Assembly: GCA_900546435.1 (NCBI GenBank)
Contig: URCQ01000003.1
Location: forward strand, 1-64,000
Length of the DNA stretch: 64,000 nucleotides
Reading direction: 5' to 3'
From: an uncultured Pseudobutyrivibrio sp.
GTDB taxonomy: Bacteria; Bacillota; Clostridia; Lachnospirales; Lachnospiraceae
Shown here: positions 8,672-18,900 of the stretch, one piece after another
Layout: each line of letters opens with the position of its first letter
Position numbering within the stretch: position 1 is the stretch's first letter
Position numbers and translations under genes: made by a program
Notes under the pieces: generated by a model
The model's database searches: none
The model's input: the letters and a program-made list of their open reading frames with translations, nothing else
What the model was told of the DNA's origin: nothing

Positions 8672-8705
8672 AAGAGGAAAGTAAAGCTTGTTTTACTTTC
8701 CTCTT
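8672..8705 (+). terminator. Intercistronic hairpin after the binding protein
   Basis: AAGAGGAAAGTAAA (8672-8685) pairs perfectly with TTTACTTTCCTCTT (8692-8705). No long T-run follows, so it is more likely an mRNA-stabilising or partial terminator element giving high binding-protein expression. Confidence 0.7.
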
Positions 8706-8767
8706 GTCAACTAGACAAGTGATTTTTCGTATACGGTTTTACCCGGAAAACGAAGGAGGATATGTAG

Positions 8768-10309
8768 ATGAGTGAATATGCAATAGAAATGTTAGGGATT
8801 ACCAAAAAGTTCCCTGGAATTATTGCAAATGATAATATTACGCTTCAATTAAAAAAGGGCGAGATTCATGCACTGCTTGGGGAAAATGGTGCCGGAAAAT
8901 CCACGCTTATGAGTGTTCTTTTTGGATTGTATCAGCCGGAAGAAGGAGAAATCCATAAGGATGGCAAAAAGGTCGAAATTCAAAATCCAAATGACGCAAA
9001 TGATTTAGGAATTGGAATGGTACACCAGCATTTTAAATTGGTAGAATGCTTTAGTGTTTTGGATAATATTATTCTTGGTGTAGAAACAACAAAAAGTGGG
9101 CTTCTTCAGAAAGATGGAGCGAGAAAAAAAGTGATGGAACTGTCCGAAAAATATGGCTTGGCAGTAGATCCAGATGCGATTATTGAAGATGTAACCGTTG
9201 GTATGCAGCAGAGAACAGAGATTTTAAAGATGCTCTACAGAGATAATGAAATCTTGATTTTTGACGAACCAACGGCAGTATTGACACCACAGGAAATTCA
9301 GGAACTGATGCAGATTATGAAAAATCTTGCAGCAGAAGGAAAAAGTATTCTGTTTATTACACATAAGCTTGCAGAGATTATGCAAGTGGCAGACAGATGC
9401 TCAGTTTTGAGAAAAGGAAAATATATTGGTACCGTAGATATCAAAGATACGACGCCTGAAAAGTTATCTGCCATGATGGTTGGAAGAGATGTTAATTTTA
9501 TTGTAGATAAAAAAACAGCAAAGCCGGGAGAAGTAGTTCTTGATGTTAAAAATATGACAGTGGCTTCTAAACGTCATAAAAACAATGCAGTCAATAATGT
9601 ATCTCTTCAGGTAAGAAGAGGAGAGATTGTTTGTATTGCTGGTATTGATGGAAATGGACAGACAGAATTTGTTTATGGGCTTTCTGGATTAGAGCCGATC
9701 ACAGGTGGAACCGTCATCATGAATGGAGTGGATATCACAAATATGTCTATTCGAAAAAGACTTACTTCCGGTATGAGTCATATTCCGGAAGACAGACATA
9801 AACATGGTCTGGTCTTAGATTATTCATTGGAGGATAATATTGTTCTTCAAAGATATTTTGAACCACAATTTACAAATAAACTTGGCTTTTTGAAGAGAAA
9901 AGCAATTCGCGAATATGCAAACCGACTGATTGATGAATACGATATTCGTTCTGGTCAGGGTGCAATCACCAAAGCAAGATCTATGTCCGGAGGTAACCAG
10001 CAGAAAGCAATTGTTGCCAGAGAAATTGATAAGAATCCGGAACTTTTGATTGCAGTACAGCCAACAAGAGGATTGGATGTAGGTGCAATAGAACATGTGC
10101 ATAAACAGTTAGTAGCAGCTAGAGATGAAGGAAAAGGTGTACTCCTTGTAAGTTTAGAACTAGACGAAGTTATGAATGTCTCTGATCGAATTCTTGTTAT
10201 GTATGAGGGCGAAATTGTTGGAGAGTTTGATCCGAAAGAAGTAACGGTTGAAGAACTGGGACTTTACATGGCGGGTTCTAAGAGAAAGGAGGTAAAGAAC
10301 AATGAATAA
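8768..10309 (+). CDS. Nucleoside ABC transporter ATPase (tandem, NupO/YufO-like)
   Basis: 513 residues with two ATPase halves. The first has Walker A GENGAGKST near residue 38 and Walker B LIFDEPTAVL; the second has a changed Walker A GIDGNGQTEF and signature SGGNQQK. Degenerate second halves are normal in the carbohydrate/nucleoside (CUT2-like) class. It energises import of nucleosides with the two permeases downstream; its 3' end overlaps the first permease start by 8 bp. The start has GAAGGAGG upstream. Confidence 0.93.
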   Translation: MSEYAIEMLGITKKFPGIIANDNITLQLKKGEIHALLGENGAGKSTLMSVLFGLYQPEEGEIHKDGKKVEIQNPNDANDLGIGMVHQHFKLVECFSVLDNIILGVETTKSGLLQKDGARKKVMELSEKYGLAVDPDAIIEDVTVGMQQRTEILKMLYRDNEILIFDEPTAVLTPQEIQELMQIMKNLAAEGKSILFITHKLAEIMQVADRCSVLRKGKYIGTVDIKDTTPEKLSAMMVGRDVNFIVDKKTAKPGEVVLDVKNMTVASKRHKNNAVNNVSLQVRRGEIVCIAGIDGNGQTEFVYGLSGLEPITGGTVIMNGVDITNMSIRKRLTSGMSHIPEDRHKHGLVLDYSLEDNIVLQRYFEPQFTNKLGFLKRKAIREYANRLIDEYDIRSGQGAITKARSMSGGNQQKAIVAREIDKNPELLIAVQPTRGLDVGAIEHVHKQLVAARDEGKGVLLVSLELDEVMNVSDRILVMYEGEIVGEFDPKEVTVEELGLYMAGSKRKEVKNNE

Positions 10310-11429
10310 AGAGTCAAAGAAAGAAAGCATCTGGCGAAATAATGCCATTCAGACAATCATCGCATCGCTTTTATGTATTGTCATTGGACTTTTTGTCGGC
10401 TATATCGTATTACTTATTATCAATCCAGAAGGTGCATCGGATGCAATCATAGCAATTTTAAAGAACTATTTTTACTATCCAAGTGAAATAGCTGTTTTAA
10501 AATATTGTGGAACGACAATGGTAAAAACATCTGCTCTTTTGATGTGTTCTTTATCCGTTCTGTTTGCGTATAAAGTTGGTTTGTTCAACATTGGTGCAGC
10601 AGGTCAGTATGTTGTTGGAGCGGGCGCTTCCTTGTATTTTGCATTGAAATTGGGAATGCCTTGGTATGTATGTCTTTTGGCGGCTATCGTAATTTCAGCA
10701 CTTGTTGGTGGATTATCTGGTGTATTAAAAGCTTATTTTAACGTAAACGAAGTTATTTCATGCATCATGTTAAACTGGATTTCTCTTTACATTGTAAATA
10801 TGCTTCTTACACAGGTAAAAGCAGAAACAACACCATATACGGTTGCGCTTAAGAGTGGAAATACAAGTGCACTTCTTCCAAACTGTGGACTTGATGGTCT
10901 ATTTGCAGGTAATGAGTTTGTAACGATAGGTCTTCCTTTATCGGTGCTGATGGCAGTACTTGTGTGGATTATTCTTGGAAAAACAAAATTTGGTTATGAG
11001 TTAAAAGCAACTGGTATGAACAAACATGCTGCAAAATATTGTGGTATGAAGGAAAAGAGAAATATCATTCTTACAATGATGATTTCAGGCGGACTTGCAG
11101 GTATGGGTGCAGCATTCTTCTACTTAAGTGGTATTGAAACATGGATGGTACAACAGACAAGCGTACCAAGCATGGGATTCAATGGAATTGCAGCAGCATT
11201 CCTTGGTGGACTTGATCCAATCGGAACGATATTTGCTTCTTATTTTATCCAGCATATCACCAGTGGTGGAACATATGTAGATAAAACAATGTATTGTACA
11301 CAGATTTCTGACCTCATTTCAGCGGTTATTATTTACCTTTGTGGATTTGTATTCTTCTTCAAGCTTTGGTTTAACCGTTATTTGAATAAGAAAGATGAGA
11401 AGAAAGAAGTAAAAGGAGGTACAAAATAA
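10302..11429 (+). CDS. Nucleoside ABC transporter permease (NupP/YufP-like)
   Basis: 375 residues with about eight to ten hydrophobic segments, including the family stretch YKVGLFNIGAAGQYVVGAGA and MISGGLAGMGAAFFYLSG. It belongs to the BPD_transp_2 (branched-chain amino acid/nucleoside) permease family. It pairs with the second permease to form the membrane channel. It overlaps the ATPase gene by 8 bp and shares 1 bp with the next gene, indicating translational coupling. Confidence 0.93.
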   Translation: MNKESKKESIWRNNAIQTIIASLLCIVIGLFVGYIVLLIINPEGASDAIIAILKNYFYYPSEIAVLKYCGTTMVKTSALLMCSLSVLFAYKVGLFNIGAAGQYVVGAGASLYFALKLGMPWYVCLLAAIVISALVGGLSGVLKAYFNVNEVISCIMLNWISLYIVNMLLTQVKAETTPYTVALKSGNTSALLPNCGLDGLFAGNEFVTIGLPLSVLMAVLVWIILGKTKFGYELKATGMNKHAAKYCGMKEKRNIILTMMISGGLAGMGAAFFYLSGIETWMVQQTSVPSMGFNGIAAAFLGGLDPIGTIFASYFIQHITSGGTYVDKTMYCTQISDLISAVIIYLCGFVFFFKLWFNRYLNKKDEKKEVKGGTK

Positions 11430-12370
11430 TGACATTATTACTCCAATATACTCTAATTTTTGCGTCTGTTCTGATTCTTGTTGCGCTTGGCGGATGTTTT
11501 TCAGAACACAGTGGTGTTATTAATATCGGTCTGGAAGGAATTATGGTAATGGGAGCTCTAGGTGGAGCTTTGATGATGAAATATCTTCCGGGCAGTACAG
11601 CAACACCATTTATTATTATTTTAGTTATATTAGCAAGTGTTGTTTTCGGAATGATATTTTCGTTGCTTTTGGGAGTTGCGTCGATTCATTTCAATGCAGA
11701 CCAGACATTGGTTGGTACGGCACTGAATCTTTTAGGACCAGCCCTTGCCGTTGTTATCGTAAGAGCGATCAATACAGCAGAAAGTGTAGATAATGTATCT
11801 TCAACCATAGCATATAGACATGCAAAACAGGCATTTCTTGTGAATATTGGAAAATTTGAATTTAGCTGGTTTATGTTAATTTCATTTTTCGTTTTGGTTG
11901 CTTCTTATATTGTGTTGTATAAAACAAAATTTGGACTTCGTCTGATGGCATGTGGAGAACATCCACAGGCAGCAGATTCCGTAGGTATTAATGTATATAA
12001 GATGCGTTATGCAGGTGTATTAATTTCCGGAGCTCTCGGCGGACTTGGTGGTCTGGTTTATATTACAGCCGGCGTCAGTGAGTGGAAATTTGAAAATGGT
12101 GTAGCAGGCTTCGGATTCCTTGCGTTAGCTGTAATGATTTTTGGACAGTGGAAACCGGTAAATATTGGATTAGCAGCGCTTTTATTTGGATTATTCCGTG
12201 CTCTTTCCAATGTATACACAGGATTCCCAGCACTTGTAGCATTAAAGTTGCCAAGTACACTTTATAATATGTTCCCATACATTATCTCTTTGATTGTTCT
12301 TGTATTTGTATCAAAGAATTCAAGAGCACCAAAAGCAGAAGGTATTCCGTACGATAAGGGACAAAGATAA
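11429..12370 (+). CDS. Nucleoside ABC transporter permease (NupQ/YufQ-like)
   Basis: 313 residues, multi-spanning, with family motifs [20 protein letters not shown] and [18 protein letters not shown]. The shorter second permease partner of the preceding gene. AAAGGAGG precedes its ATG inside the upstream gene. It follows the same order (binding protein, ATPase, long permease, short permease) as known nup/yuf operons. Confidence 0.93.
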   Translation: MTLLLQYTLIFASVLILVALGGCFSEHSGVINIGLEGIMVMGALGGALMMKYLPGSTATPFIIILVILASVVFGMIFSLLLGVASIHFNADQTLVGTALNLLGPALAVVIVRAINTAESVDNVSSTIAYRHAKQAFLVNIGKFEFSWFMLISFFVLVASYIVLYKTKFGLRLMACGEHPQAADSVGINVYKMRYAGVLISGALGGLGGLVYITAGVSEWKFENGVAGFGFLALAVMIFGQWKPVNIGLAALLFGLFRALSNVYTGFPALVALKLPSTLYNMFPYIISLIVLVFVSKNSRAPKAEGIPYDKGQR

Positions 12371-12410
12371 AAGTACAATAACAAAGAAATCAAAGAAAGG
12401 TGGTACGATT

Positions 12411-13196
12411 GTGAAAAATTACTCAGAAGATCCAAGCAGACAATATCATATTCAGGTTGCAAAAGGTGAAGTCGGACGTTATGTGATTATGCCGGGAGAT
12501 CCAAAGCGCTGTGCAAAAATAGCGGAATATTTTGATGATCCGGTTTTGATTGCAGATAACAGAGAGTACATCACATATACAGGAACATTAGATGGCGTAA
12601 AAGTCAGCGTGACTTCTACAGGTATCGGTGGACCATCAGCATCTATCGCCATGGAAGAATTATACAGATGTGGAGCAGATACATTTGTTCGAATTGGAAC
12701 CTGCGGTGGTATGCAGACAGAAGTAAAAAGTGGTGATGTGGTAATTGCGACAGGTGCAATTCGCATGGAAGGTACATCCAAAGAATATGCACCAATTGAA
12801 TATCCAGCAGTAGCGGATCTTGATGTTACAAATGCATTGGTTGCAGCTGCAAAAGAGAAGAATTTTACACATCACACAGGTGTTGTACAGTGTAAGGATG
12901 CTTTTTATGGACAGCATGAACCGGAGAAGATGCCGGTAGGCTATGAACTCATAAACAAATGGGAAGCATGGAAAATGTTAGGATGTCTTGCTTCAGAAAT
13001 GGAATCTGCAGCTATGTTTATTGCAGCGTCTAAGTTGAGAGCCAGAGCAGGTTCTTGTTTCCTTGTTGTTGCAAATCAGGAAAGAGAAAAATTAGGATTG
13101 GAAAATCCAGTGGTTCATGATACTGATATGGCAATCCAGGTGGCCGTTGGTGCTCTCCGTAACTTAATCAAAGCAGATCAGGAAAATAATAAATAA
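12411..13196 (+). CDS. udp: Uridine phosphorylase-like nucleoside phosphorylase
   Basis: 261 residues from a GTG at 12411 preceded by AAAGGTGG; an ATG-started longer frame at 12294 overlaps the permease and is unlikely. Features are [19 protein letters not shown], the phosphate loop [17 protein letters not shown] and the substrate segment [13 protein letters not shown] family enzymes of this type split uridine or deoxyuridine with phosphate into uracil and (deoxy)ribose-1-phosphate. In this operon its product is fed to phosphopentomutase. Confidence 0.9.
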   Translation: MKNYSEDPSRQYHIQVAKGEVGRYVIMPGDPKRCAKIAEYFDDPVLIADNREYITYTGTLDGVKVSVTSTGIGGPSASIAMEELYRCGADTFVRIGTCGGMQTEVKSGDVVIATGAIRMEGTSKEYAPIEYPAVADLDVTNALVAAAKEKNFTHHTGVVQCKDAFYGQHEPEKMPVGYELINKWEAWKMLGCLASEMESAAMFIAASKLRARAGSCFLVVANQEREKLGLENPVVHDTDMAIQVAVGALRNLIKADQENNK

Positions 13197-13217
13197 GAAC
13201 AGAATGGAGAATATGTA

Positions 13218-13883
13218 ATGGATATAAAAGAAATATTAAAGCATGTGGATCACACACTTCTTTTACAGGGATCTACATGGGAAGAAATCAAACAGATTTG
13301 TGATGATGCAATGAAATATGAGACAGCATCTGTATGTATACCACCATGTTATGTAAAACAGGCTGCAGAATATATGGGTGATCGGATGGCTGTTTGCACC
13401 GTTATTGGTTTCCCGAATGGAAATGTGACAACGGAAACAAAAGCATTTGAAACAAAGGATGCATTGGAAAATGGTGCTTCTGAAATCGATATGGTAATCA
13501 ATATCGGATGGCTGAAGGATAAAAAATATGATCTCGTCGAGAATGAAATCAGAAAGTTAAAGGAAATCTGCGGAGATAAGATTCTCAAGGTTATTATTGA
13601 GACATGCTTCCTTACCGACGAAGAAAAGATCAAGATGTGTGAAATTGTAACAAATGCAGGAGCAGATTATATTAAGACATCGACAGGGTTTGGCGGAGCA
13701 GGAGCAACATTTGACGATATCAAATTGTTTGCGGAGCATATTGGACCAAATGTAAAAATGAAGGCAGCTGGCGGAATTTCTTCAATCAGTGATGCGGAGA
13801 CATTCCTTAATCTCGGTGCAGATCGTCTTGGAACAAGCCGTATTGTTAAAATCGTAAAAAACGAAGAGGCAACTGGATATTAA
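13218..13883 (+). CDS. deoC: Deoxyribose-phosphate aldolase
   Basis: 221 residues. The Schiff-base lysine lies in [11 protein letters not shown] near residue 153, with the other catalytic lysine in the MKAAGG loop and the conserved EIDMVINIG strand. It cleaves 2-deoxyribose-5-phosphate to acetaldehyde and glyceraldehyde-3-phosphate in the cytosol. It is 22 bp after udp and 11-20 bp before cdd, in a nucleoside breakdown operon. Confidence 0.95.
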   Translation: MDIKEILKHVDHTLLLQGSTWEEIKQICDDAMKYETASVCIPPCYVKQAAEYMGDRMAVCTVIGFPNGNVTTETKAFETKDALENGASEIDMVINIGWLKDKKYDLVENEIRKLKEICGDKILKVIIETCFLTDEEKIKMCEIVTNAGADYIKTSTGFGGAGATFDDIKLFAEHIGPNVKMKAAGGISSISDAETFLNLGADRLGTSRIVKIVKNEEATGY

Positions 13884-13902
13884 AGAAAAAGAGGTGTCTG
13901 TT

Positions 13903-14322
13903 ATGGAACAGATTTACATTGAAAAATTGATTGAGACCGCCATTGCGCAGTTGGATTATTCTTATACGCCGTATTCCAATTTTAAGGTAGGAGCGGCACT
14001 TCTTACAAAAAATGGAGATATCTATACGGGATGTAATATTGAAAATGCCGCTTATACGCCAACAAACTGTGCAGAAAGAACAGCTTTTTTTAAGGCAGTA
14101 AGTGAAGGCGTCCGTGATTTTCAGGCAATTTGTATTGTCGGTGGTAAAGATGGTGTTTTGACGGAGTATGCGGCGCCGTGTGGTGTATGTCGTCAGGTTA
14201 TGATGGAATTTTGTAACCAAAAAACATTCCAGATTATTCTTGCAATTGATAAAGAACGATATGATATTTACACATTAGAAGAGTTGTTGCCTCAGGGATT
14301 TGGTCCATCAAATCTTGCTTAG
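13903..14322 (+). CDS. cdd: Cytidine deaminase
   Basis: 139 residues from the ATG at 13903 (AGAGGTG upstream; a GTG at 13894 is less well placed). Zinc site: CAER in PTNCAERTAFF with the catalytic Glu, and PCGVCRQVM supplying two more cysteines, as in the tetrameric class with three Cys ligands. It converts cytidine and deoxycytidine to uridine and deoxyuridine, which the upstream phosphorylase then splits. Confidence 0.95.
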   Translation: MEQIYIEKLIETAIAQLDYSYTPYSNFKVGAALLTKNGDIYTGCNIENAAYTPTNCAERTAFFKAVSEGVRDFQAICIVGGKDGVLTEYAAPCGVCRQVMMEFCNQKTFQIILAIDKERYDIYTLEELLPQGFGPSNLA

Positions 14323-14359
14323 ATGAGACAAAAGGAATAGAAAGACGAGGTAGACGGAA

Positions 14360-15547
14360 ATGAAGAAATATAACAGAATTTTTGTGATTGTTCTGGATTC
14401 TCTGGGAATTGGAGCTATGCCGGATTCGGATAAATTTGGAGATGTTGGTGTGGATACATTTGGGCATATTCTGAATAAGATGGGAACGCTTGCCATTCCG
14501 AATATGGCCAAACTTGGCATGCTTAATCTTCATACCGGTGGCGATATGAAAGCTGTGGCAGAGCCAATGGGTCGTTATGCACGTTTAAGTGAAGCAAGCA
14601 ATGGAAAAGACACAATGACCGGTCATTGGGAAATGATGGGTATCAAGACAGAAAAGCCATTCAAGACATTTACGGATCATGGTTTTCCACCAGAACTTAT
14701 TGCAGAACTAGAGAAGAAATGTGGAAAAAAAGTAATCGGAAATAAAAGTGCAAGTGGAACAGAAATCATTGAAGAACTAGGTGAAGAAGAAATAAAAAAT
14801 GGTTCTATGATTGTATATACTTCTGCAGACTCTGTACTTCAGATTTGCGGAAATGAAGAAACATTTGATTTACAAAATCTGTATCGATGCTGTGAAATTG
14901 CAAGAGAGATTACATTAAAGGATGAGTGGAGAGTCGGAAGAGTCATTGCCAGACCGTACGTGGGTAAAAAGAAAGGCGAATTTAAACGTACCAGTAATCG
15001 CCACGATTATGCATTAAAACCTACAGGACCTACGGTATTAAATGCTTTAAAAGATCATGGACTTGATGTCATTGGTGTTGGAAAAATAAACGATATCTTC
15101 TGTGGAGAGGGAATAACAGAGACGTATCATTCAACAAGTTCTGTCAATGGTATGGAGCAAACAATAGAAATCTGTCAGAAAGATTTTGAAGGTCTTTGCT
15201 TTGTTAACCTGGTCGATTTTGATGCATTGTGGGGTCACAGAAGAAACGTAGAAGGTTATGCCCGTGAAATCGAAAAGTTTGATCAGAAATTGGGAGAACT
15301 TTTAGAAGTACTTAGAGAGGATGATCTTTTGATTTTGACAGCAGACCATGGAAATGATCCGACTTATACCGGAACCGACCACACACGCGAATATGTGCCA
15401 TTTATTGCTTATGCAAAAGGCATGGAAAATGGCGGAGCGCTGGAGGCAGAGAATACATTTGCCATCATTGGTGCTTCAGTGGCAGAGAATTTTGGCGTTA
15501 AAATGCCGGAAGGAACCATTGGCCACTCTATTTTGCAGAAGATATAA
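14360..15547 (+). CDS. deoB: Phosphopentomutase
   Basis: 395 residues of the alkaline-phosphatase-like superfamily. Metal-binding motifs are [13 protein letters not shown] at the N-terminus and [19 protein letters not shown] near the C-terminus, with the phospho-acceptor Thr in [12 protein letters not shown]. It interconverts (deoxy)ribose-1-phosphate and -5-phosphate, linking the phosphorylases with deoC and the pentose phosphate pathway. Confidence 0.96.
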   Translation: MKKYNRIFVIVLDSLGIGAMPDSDKFGDVGVDTFGHILNKMGTLAIPNMAKLGMLNLHTGGDMKAVAEPMGRYARLSEASNGKDTMTGHWEMMGIKTEKPFKTFTDHGFPPELIAELEKKCGKKVIGNKSASGTEIIEELGEEEIKNGSMIVYTSADSVLQICGNEETFDLQNLYRCCEIAREITLKDEWRVGRVIARPYVGKKKGEFKRTSNRHDYALKPTGPTVLNALKDHGLDVIGVGKINDIFCGEGITETYHSTSSVNGMEQTIEICQKDFEGLCFVNLVDFDALWGHRRNVEGYAREIEKFDQKLGELLEVLREDDLLILTADHGNDPTYTGTDHTREYVPFIAYAKGMENGGALEAENTFAIIGASVAENFGVKMPEGTIGHSILQKI

Positions 15548-15611
15548 GTAGGGGTAAATAACGACAGATAAAAGACATGTTTTGCGTAAGATCAGAAAAT
15601 GAGGATGATAT

Positions 15612-16340
15612 ATGGAACATAGCTATTTGCAAATTGCGTTGCCGTTTTTGAGTCAATTAGATAGTGAAAGACAGAGGCAGTTTGAGGAATACTTTAAAAG
15701 TGCTCCCATATGGGTAATAGATGCGCTCACAACGGAAAATGTGCCGAAGGGAACCGTATTTATACATGAAAATGAACCTGCGGACACCATTATCTTTGTC
15801 GGACGAGGTAAGGTAAAGGCTACAGATTATCGAGTTTCAGGTATTGCGTTTGATTTTTTAAAGCTAGATAACATGATTGCGCTCGGTGGAATGGAAGTGC
15901 TGATGGATATTAAGTACTATAGGGCAACCCTTGAAACGGAGACGGATTGTATTCTGGTAAAACTGCCGCGTGCTTATTATGAAAAATGGATTAATAATGA
16001 TACGGATACCTATCGTATTGAAGTAAAGTATACCTGTGCATCTTTGTTGGATGAAGTGCGACGCAATCGTTTGTATTTATTTTTAGAAGGTGCAGACAGG
16101 CTGACATTATTGTATGTTACCTTATATGAAAAATACAATAAAAAGGGACTACTTTGCATTAAGGAAAGCCGCATGGAAATGGCAAACGAGACGGGGCTTA
16201 GCTTGAAAAGTATTAGTAGAGCAATCAAGAAATTTACGGAAGAAGGTCTCGTAACAAAAAATGGAAACCAGATTTTAATTAATCAGGATCAATATAAAAA
16301 ATTAAAAGAAATTATTAATGAAAAAATTGATAGTGTATAG
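15612..16340 (+). CDS. Crp/Fnr-type regulator within the nucleoside operon
   Basis: 242 residues. An N-terminal cyclic-nucleotide-like sensor domain (KGTVFIHENEPADTIIFVGRG) and a C-terminal winged HTH (RMEMANETGLSLKSISRAIK, residues about 190-210). It resembles the YeiL-like group. It is encoded between phosphopentomutase and purine nucleoside phosphorylase with only 65 and 20 bp gaps, so it is likely a co-transcribed regulator of the operon, perhaps acting at the palindromes near 7372-7406 (inference). Confidence 0.8.
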   Translation: MEHSYLQIALPFLSQLDSERQRQFEEYFKSAPIWVIDALTTENVPKGTVFIHENEPADTIIFVGRGKVKATDYRVSGIAFDFLKLDNMIALGGMEVLMDIKYYRATLETETDCILVKLPRAYYEKWINNDTDTYRIEVKYTCASLLDEVRRNRLYLFLEGADRLTLLYVTLYEKYNKKGLLCIKESRMEMANETGLSLKSISRAIKKFTEEGLVTKNGNQILINQDQYKKLKEIINEKIDSV

Positions 16341-16359
16341 AGAATGGGGGTAAGAGACG

Positions 16360-17181
16360 ATGAATGATGTGTATGATAAACTCAAAACCTGTTTAGAAAG
16401 TGTACGTAAAAAAACTGATTTTGTTCCGGAAGTAGCGTTGATTTTAGGATCGGGCTTAGGAGATTATGCGGATCAGATTAAAATTGAAACAACCATAGAT
16501 TATACGGATATAGATGGATTTCCGACATCTACAGTTGCAGGACACAAGGGAAGATTTGTATTTGGTTATGTAAATGATGTAAAAGTTGTCATTATGCAAG
16601 GAAGAGTGCATTATTACGAGGGATATCCGATGACAGACGTTGTGCTTCCTACCAGATTAATGGGTATGATGGGAGCAAAGAAGCTGGTTCTTACGAATGC
16701 AGCAGGTGGTGTGAATCCAGACTTTAAGCCGGGAGATTTCATGTTGATTACAGATCATATTACGACAGGAATACCAAGTCCTTTGATTGGAGCAAACATA
16801 GATGAACTTGGTGCAAGATTCCCAGATATGAGTGAAGTATATAGTCTTCGTATGAGAAATATTATAAAAGCAGAAGCTGATAAGTTGGGAATTTCTCTTC
16901 AGGAAGGCGTTTATGTACAATTTACAGGACCGGCCTATGAGACACCGGCAGAAGTAAGAATGTGCAGAATCTGGGGTGGAGATGCTGTTGGTATGAGTAC
17001 AGCCTGTGAGGCGCTTTGTGCACGTCATATGGGTATAGAAGTATGTGGTATCTCATGTATTACAAATCTTGCAGCGGGATTGTCAAAACAGCAGTTGAAT
17101 CATAAAGAAGTGCAGGAAACAGCAGATCGCGTAGCGGAACAGTTCAAGAGTCTGATTACCAGTGTTGTTTCAAATATTTAA
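16360..17181 (+). CDS. punA: Purine nucleoside phosphorylase (trimeric type)
   Basis: 273 residues. Family markers are LILGSGLGDYAD, GRVHYYEGYPM, LTNAAGGVN and FTGPAYETPAEVR. The usual substrate loop G-M-S-T-V-P-E is here GMSTACEAL, keeping the Glu that contacts the ribose side while changing Val-Pro to Ala-Cys. It splits guanosine and inosine (and deoxy forms) with phosphate. It is the last gene of the nucleoside operon, followed by a strong terminator. Confidence 0.93.
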   Translation: MNDVYDKLKTCLESVRKKTDFVPEVALILGSGLGDYADQIKIETTIDYTDIDGFPTSTVAGHKGRFVFGYVNDVKVVIMQGRVHYYEGYPMTDVVLPTRLMGMMGAKKLVLTNAAGGVNPDFKPGDFMLITDHITTGIPSPLIGANIDELGARFPDMSEVYSLRMRNIIKAEADKLGISLQEGVYVQFTGPAYETPAEVRMCRIWGGDAVGMSTACEALCARHMGIEVCGISCITNLAAGLSKQQLNHKEVQETADRVAEQFKSLITSVVSNI

Positions 17182-17225
17182 GAAAATGCAGGATGTTTAA
17201 CGTCTAATCTAAAGGTGATGAAGAA

Positions 17226-17264
17226 AGCAGCATTGATTTTTATGAAATCATTGCTGCTTTTTCT
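17226..17264 (+). terminator. Terminator of the nucleoside operon
   Basis: AGCAGCATTGATTT (17226-17239) pairs with AAATCATTGCTGCT with one mismatch, followed by TTTTT. Confidence 0.85.
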
Positions 17265-17343
17265 ATTGGAAAGTTGGACAAGACAAGGTATAATGTCTTT
17301 AAGTGTATAATTATGTCTGAAAAGAGGAAAATGGGGGATATTC

Positions 17344-18666
17344 ATGAGAAGAGAGAAAATTACAATCGCTTTTGCCAGTGTGATAGAGGCATTATTTCTA
17401 CTACTGGAGATTTATTTTATGATACATGCCAAAGGTAATTTTCCGGTCTTATTGATCGTTGCAATCTGTATGGTTGCAGTTCTGTTCTTTTTGGTGTTAT
17501 CAATTATTGAGCTGAACCAAAAGAATAAAGAAAATGAGCGTCAGGAATATGCAGATATTTATAAAGCGCAAAAGGCATCTTATCTTGCACAGAAAAAATA
17601 TTTTGATGAGTTAAATGAGCGCTTGAATCAATTGGAAGAAAATACAAATTTTCCAGCGGAGGATATTATTACCGCGCAAAAGGCAGTTGCTAAGGTTACA
17701 ATTTCCAGAAGTAAAGAAAATGCAGATGCTCTTATGAATGCCAATGACGAATTGATACAGCGCGTGTTTGGATTTGAAGAAAAATTGGCAGATAATAATG
17801 ATGCATTGCTTCGCCAGCAGGAGACATTATTGCAGCAGACAAGAGAAGAGCTTGTGGCTAATAATAAGGGTATGCAAGACCAGTTTCATATATTGCATCA
17901 GGCATTAGAACAGATGAAACAGGAAATCAGTGATTTGGAACTTAGACAGGGGCAGCAGGGTCAGATGTCGTCCGCGGAACAGATGCGCATGCCGCAGGAA
18001 GCTGTACAGGAAGCGCCTGTGGTGGAGGCACCTACTGCAGAAGAGCCAGCAATCGAAGAACCAGTGTTTGATGATGCACCGGTAATGGATGAGCCAATGC
18101 CAGAAGAACCAGCGGTTATGGAAGAGGCAGTGATGGAAGAACCAGAGGTACAACCTGTGGAGGAAATGCCTGCAAATAATAATGGTGAAATTTCACAGGC
18201 AGAGATTGATGCGATGCTTGCTAGTTTAGTGTCGGATACGGATCAAATGCGCCAGGATGAGCCTGTGATTGAAGAAGAGGCACCGATGATTGATGAAGGA
18301 CCGGTAGCGGAGGAAGAAGCAGAGCAAATCGCAGAAGAAGCGCAGGAGACCGAAGAACCGCTTATGATGGGTGATTTACCTAGTATAGATGAGTTACCGC
18401 CTGATGATGATTTGCCAAGCATAGATGATTTGCCGTCTGTTGATGACTTGCCAAGCATAGATGAGTTAGACGAATTGGATTTGCCAGATTTGGAAAATTA
18501 TGAAGAAGATACAAGCGAGTTGCCAAATATGGATACAATCCCAGAACCGGAGCCGATTATGATGGATGCACCAGTAGCAGACGATAAGCCAGCTATGTCG
18601 GATTTATCAGATACAAATAAGGTGTTATCGCCAGACGAAATAGCTGCTTTATTCGCAAATATGTAA
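17344..18666 (+). CDS. Membrane-anchored coiled-coil protein with acidic tail and two FliM/FliN-like motifs
   Basis: 440 residues, family not recognised. Two membrane segments (about residues 8-27 and 33-55) are followed by a predicted coiled coil (about 58-205), then a strongly acidic Pro/Glu/Asp-rich tail with repeats of DLPSIDE/DLPSVDD (344-383). Two short segments stand out: GEISQAEIDAMLASL at 281-295 and VLSPDEIAALFANM at 427-440, the very C-terminus. Both resemble the N-terminal LSQxEIDALL motif of flagellar switch proteins FliM and FliN/FliY, which in FliM binds phosphorylated CheY. No flagellar gene is adjacent. A scaffold on the inner face of the membrane is plausible; the function is inferred only from these motifs. 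Confidence 0.7.
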   Translation: MRREKITIAFASVIEALFLLLEIYFMIHAKGNFPVLLIVAICMVAVLFFLVLSIIELNQKNKENERQEYADIYKAQKASYLAQKKYFDELNERLNQLEENTNFPAEDIITAQKAVAKVTISRSKENADALMNANDELIQRVFGFEEKLADNNDALLRQQETLLQQTREELVANNKGMQDQFHILHQALEQMKQEISDLELRQGQQGQMSSAEQMRMPQEAVQEAPVVEAPTAEEPAIEEPVFDDAPVMDEPMPEEPAVMEEAVMEEPEVQPVEEMPANNNGEISQAEIDAMLASLVSDTDQMRQDEPVIEEEAPMIDEGPVAEEEAEQIAEEAQETEEPLMMGDLPSIDELPPDDDLPSIDDLPSVDDLPSIDELDELDLPDLENYEEDTSELPNMDTIPEPEPIMMDAPVADDKPAMSDLSDTNKVLSPDEIAALFANM

Positions 18667-18676
18667 GAATCATCCT

Positions 18677-18708
18677 AGAGCCACCTGATAAAAAGTGTGG
18701 CTCTTTTG
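18677..18708 (+). terminator. Terminator after the membrane scaffold gene
   Basis: AGAGCCAC (18677-18684) pairs with GTGGCTCT (18697-18704), followed by TTT. Confidence 0.8.
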
Positions 18709-18757
18709 ACATGAAAAAAGAAAATAAAAGAATTATAAAAAAAATATAAAAAAGTAC

Positions 18758-18786
18758 TTGCTTTTTTTGTGAAATCGTAGTAATAT
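18758..18786 (+). promoter_or_regulatory. Promoter of tRNA-Lys
   Basis: TTGCTT (18758-18763), 17-bp spacer, TAATAT (18781-18786), about 35 bp before the tRNA. Confidence 0.55.
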
Positions 18787-18820
18787 ATTTTTTGTCGTCA
18801 GGAACGACGGAAATAGGTAA

Positions 18821-18893
18821 GCGCGATTAGCTCAGCTGGCAGAGCACCTGACTCTTAATCAGGGTGTCCAGGGTTCGAACCCCTGATCGCGCA
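18821..18893 (+). tRNA. tRNA-Lys (anticodon CTT)
   Basis: A 73-nt cloverleaf. Acceptor GCGCGAT pairs with ATCGCGC, the anticodon stem CCTGA/TCAGG encloses CTCTTAA with anticodon CTT, and the T arm is CAGGG-TTCGAAC-CCCTG. The discriminator is A and no CCA is encoded. Confidence 0.96.
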
Positions 18894-18900
18894 TTTGAAG

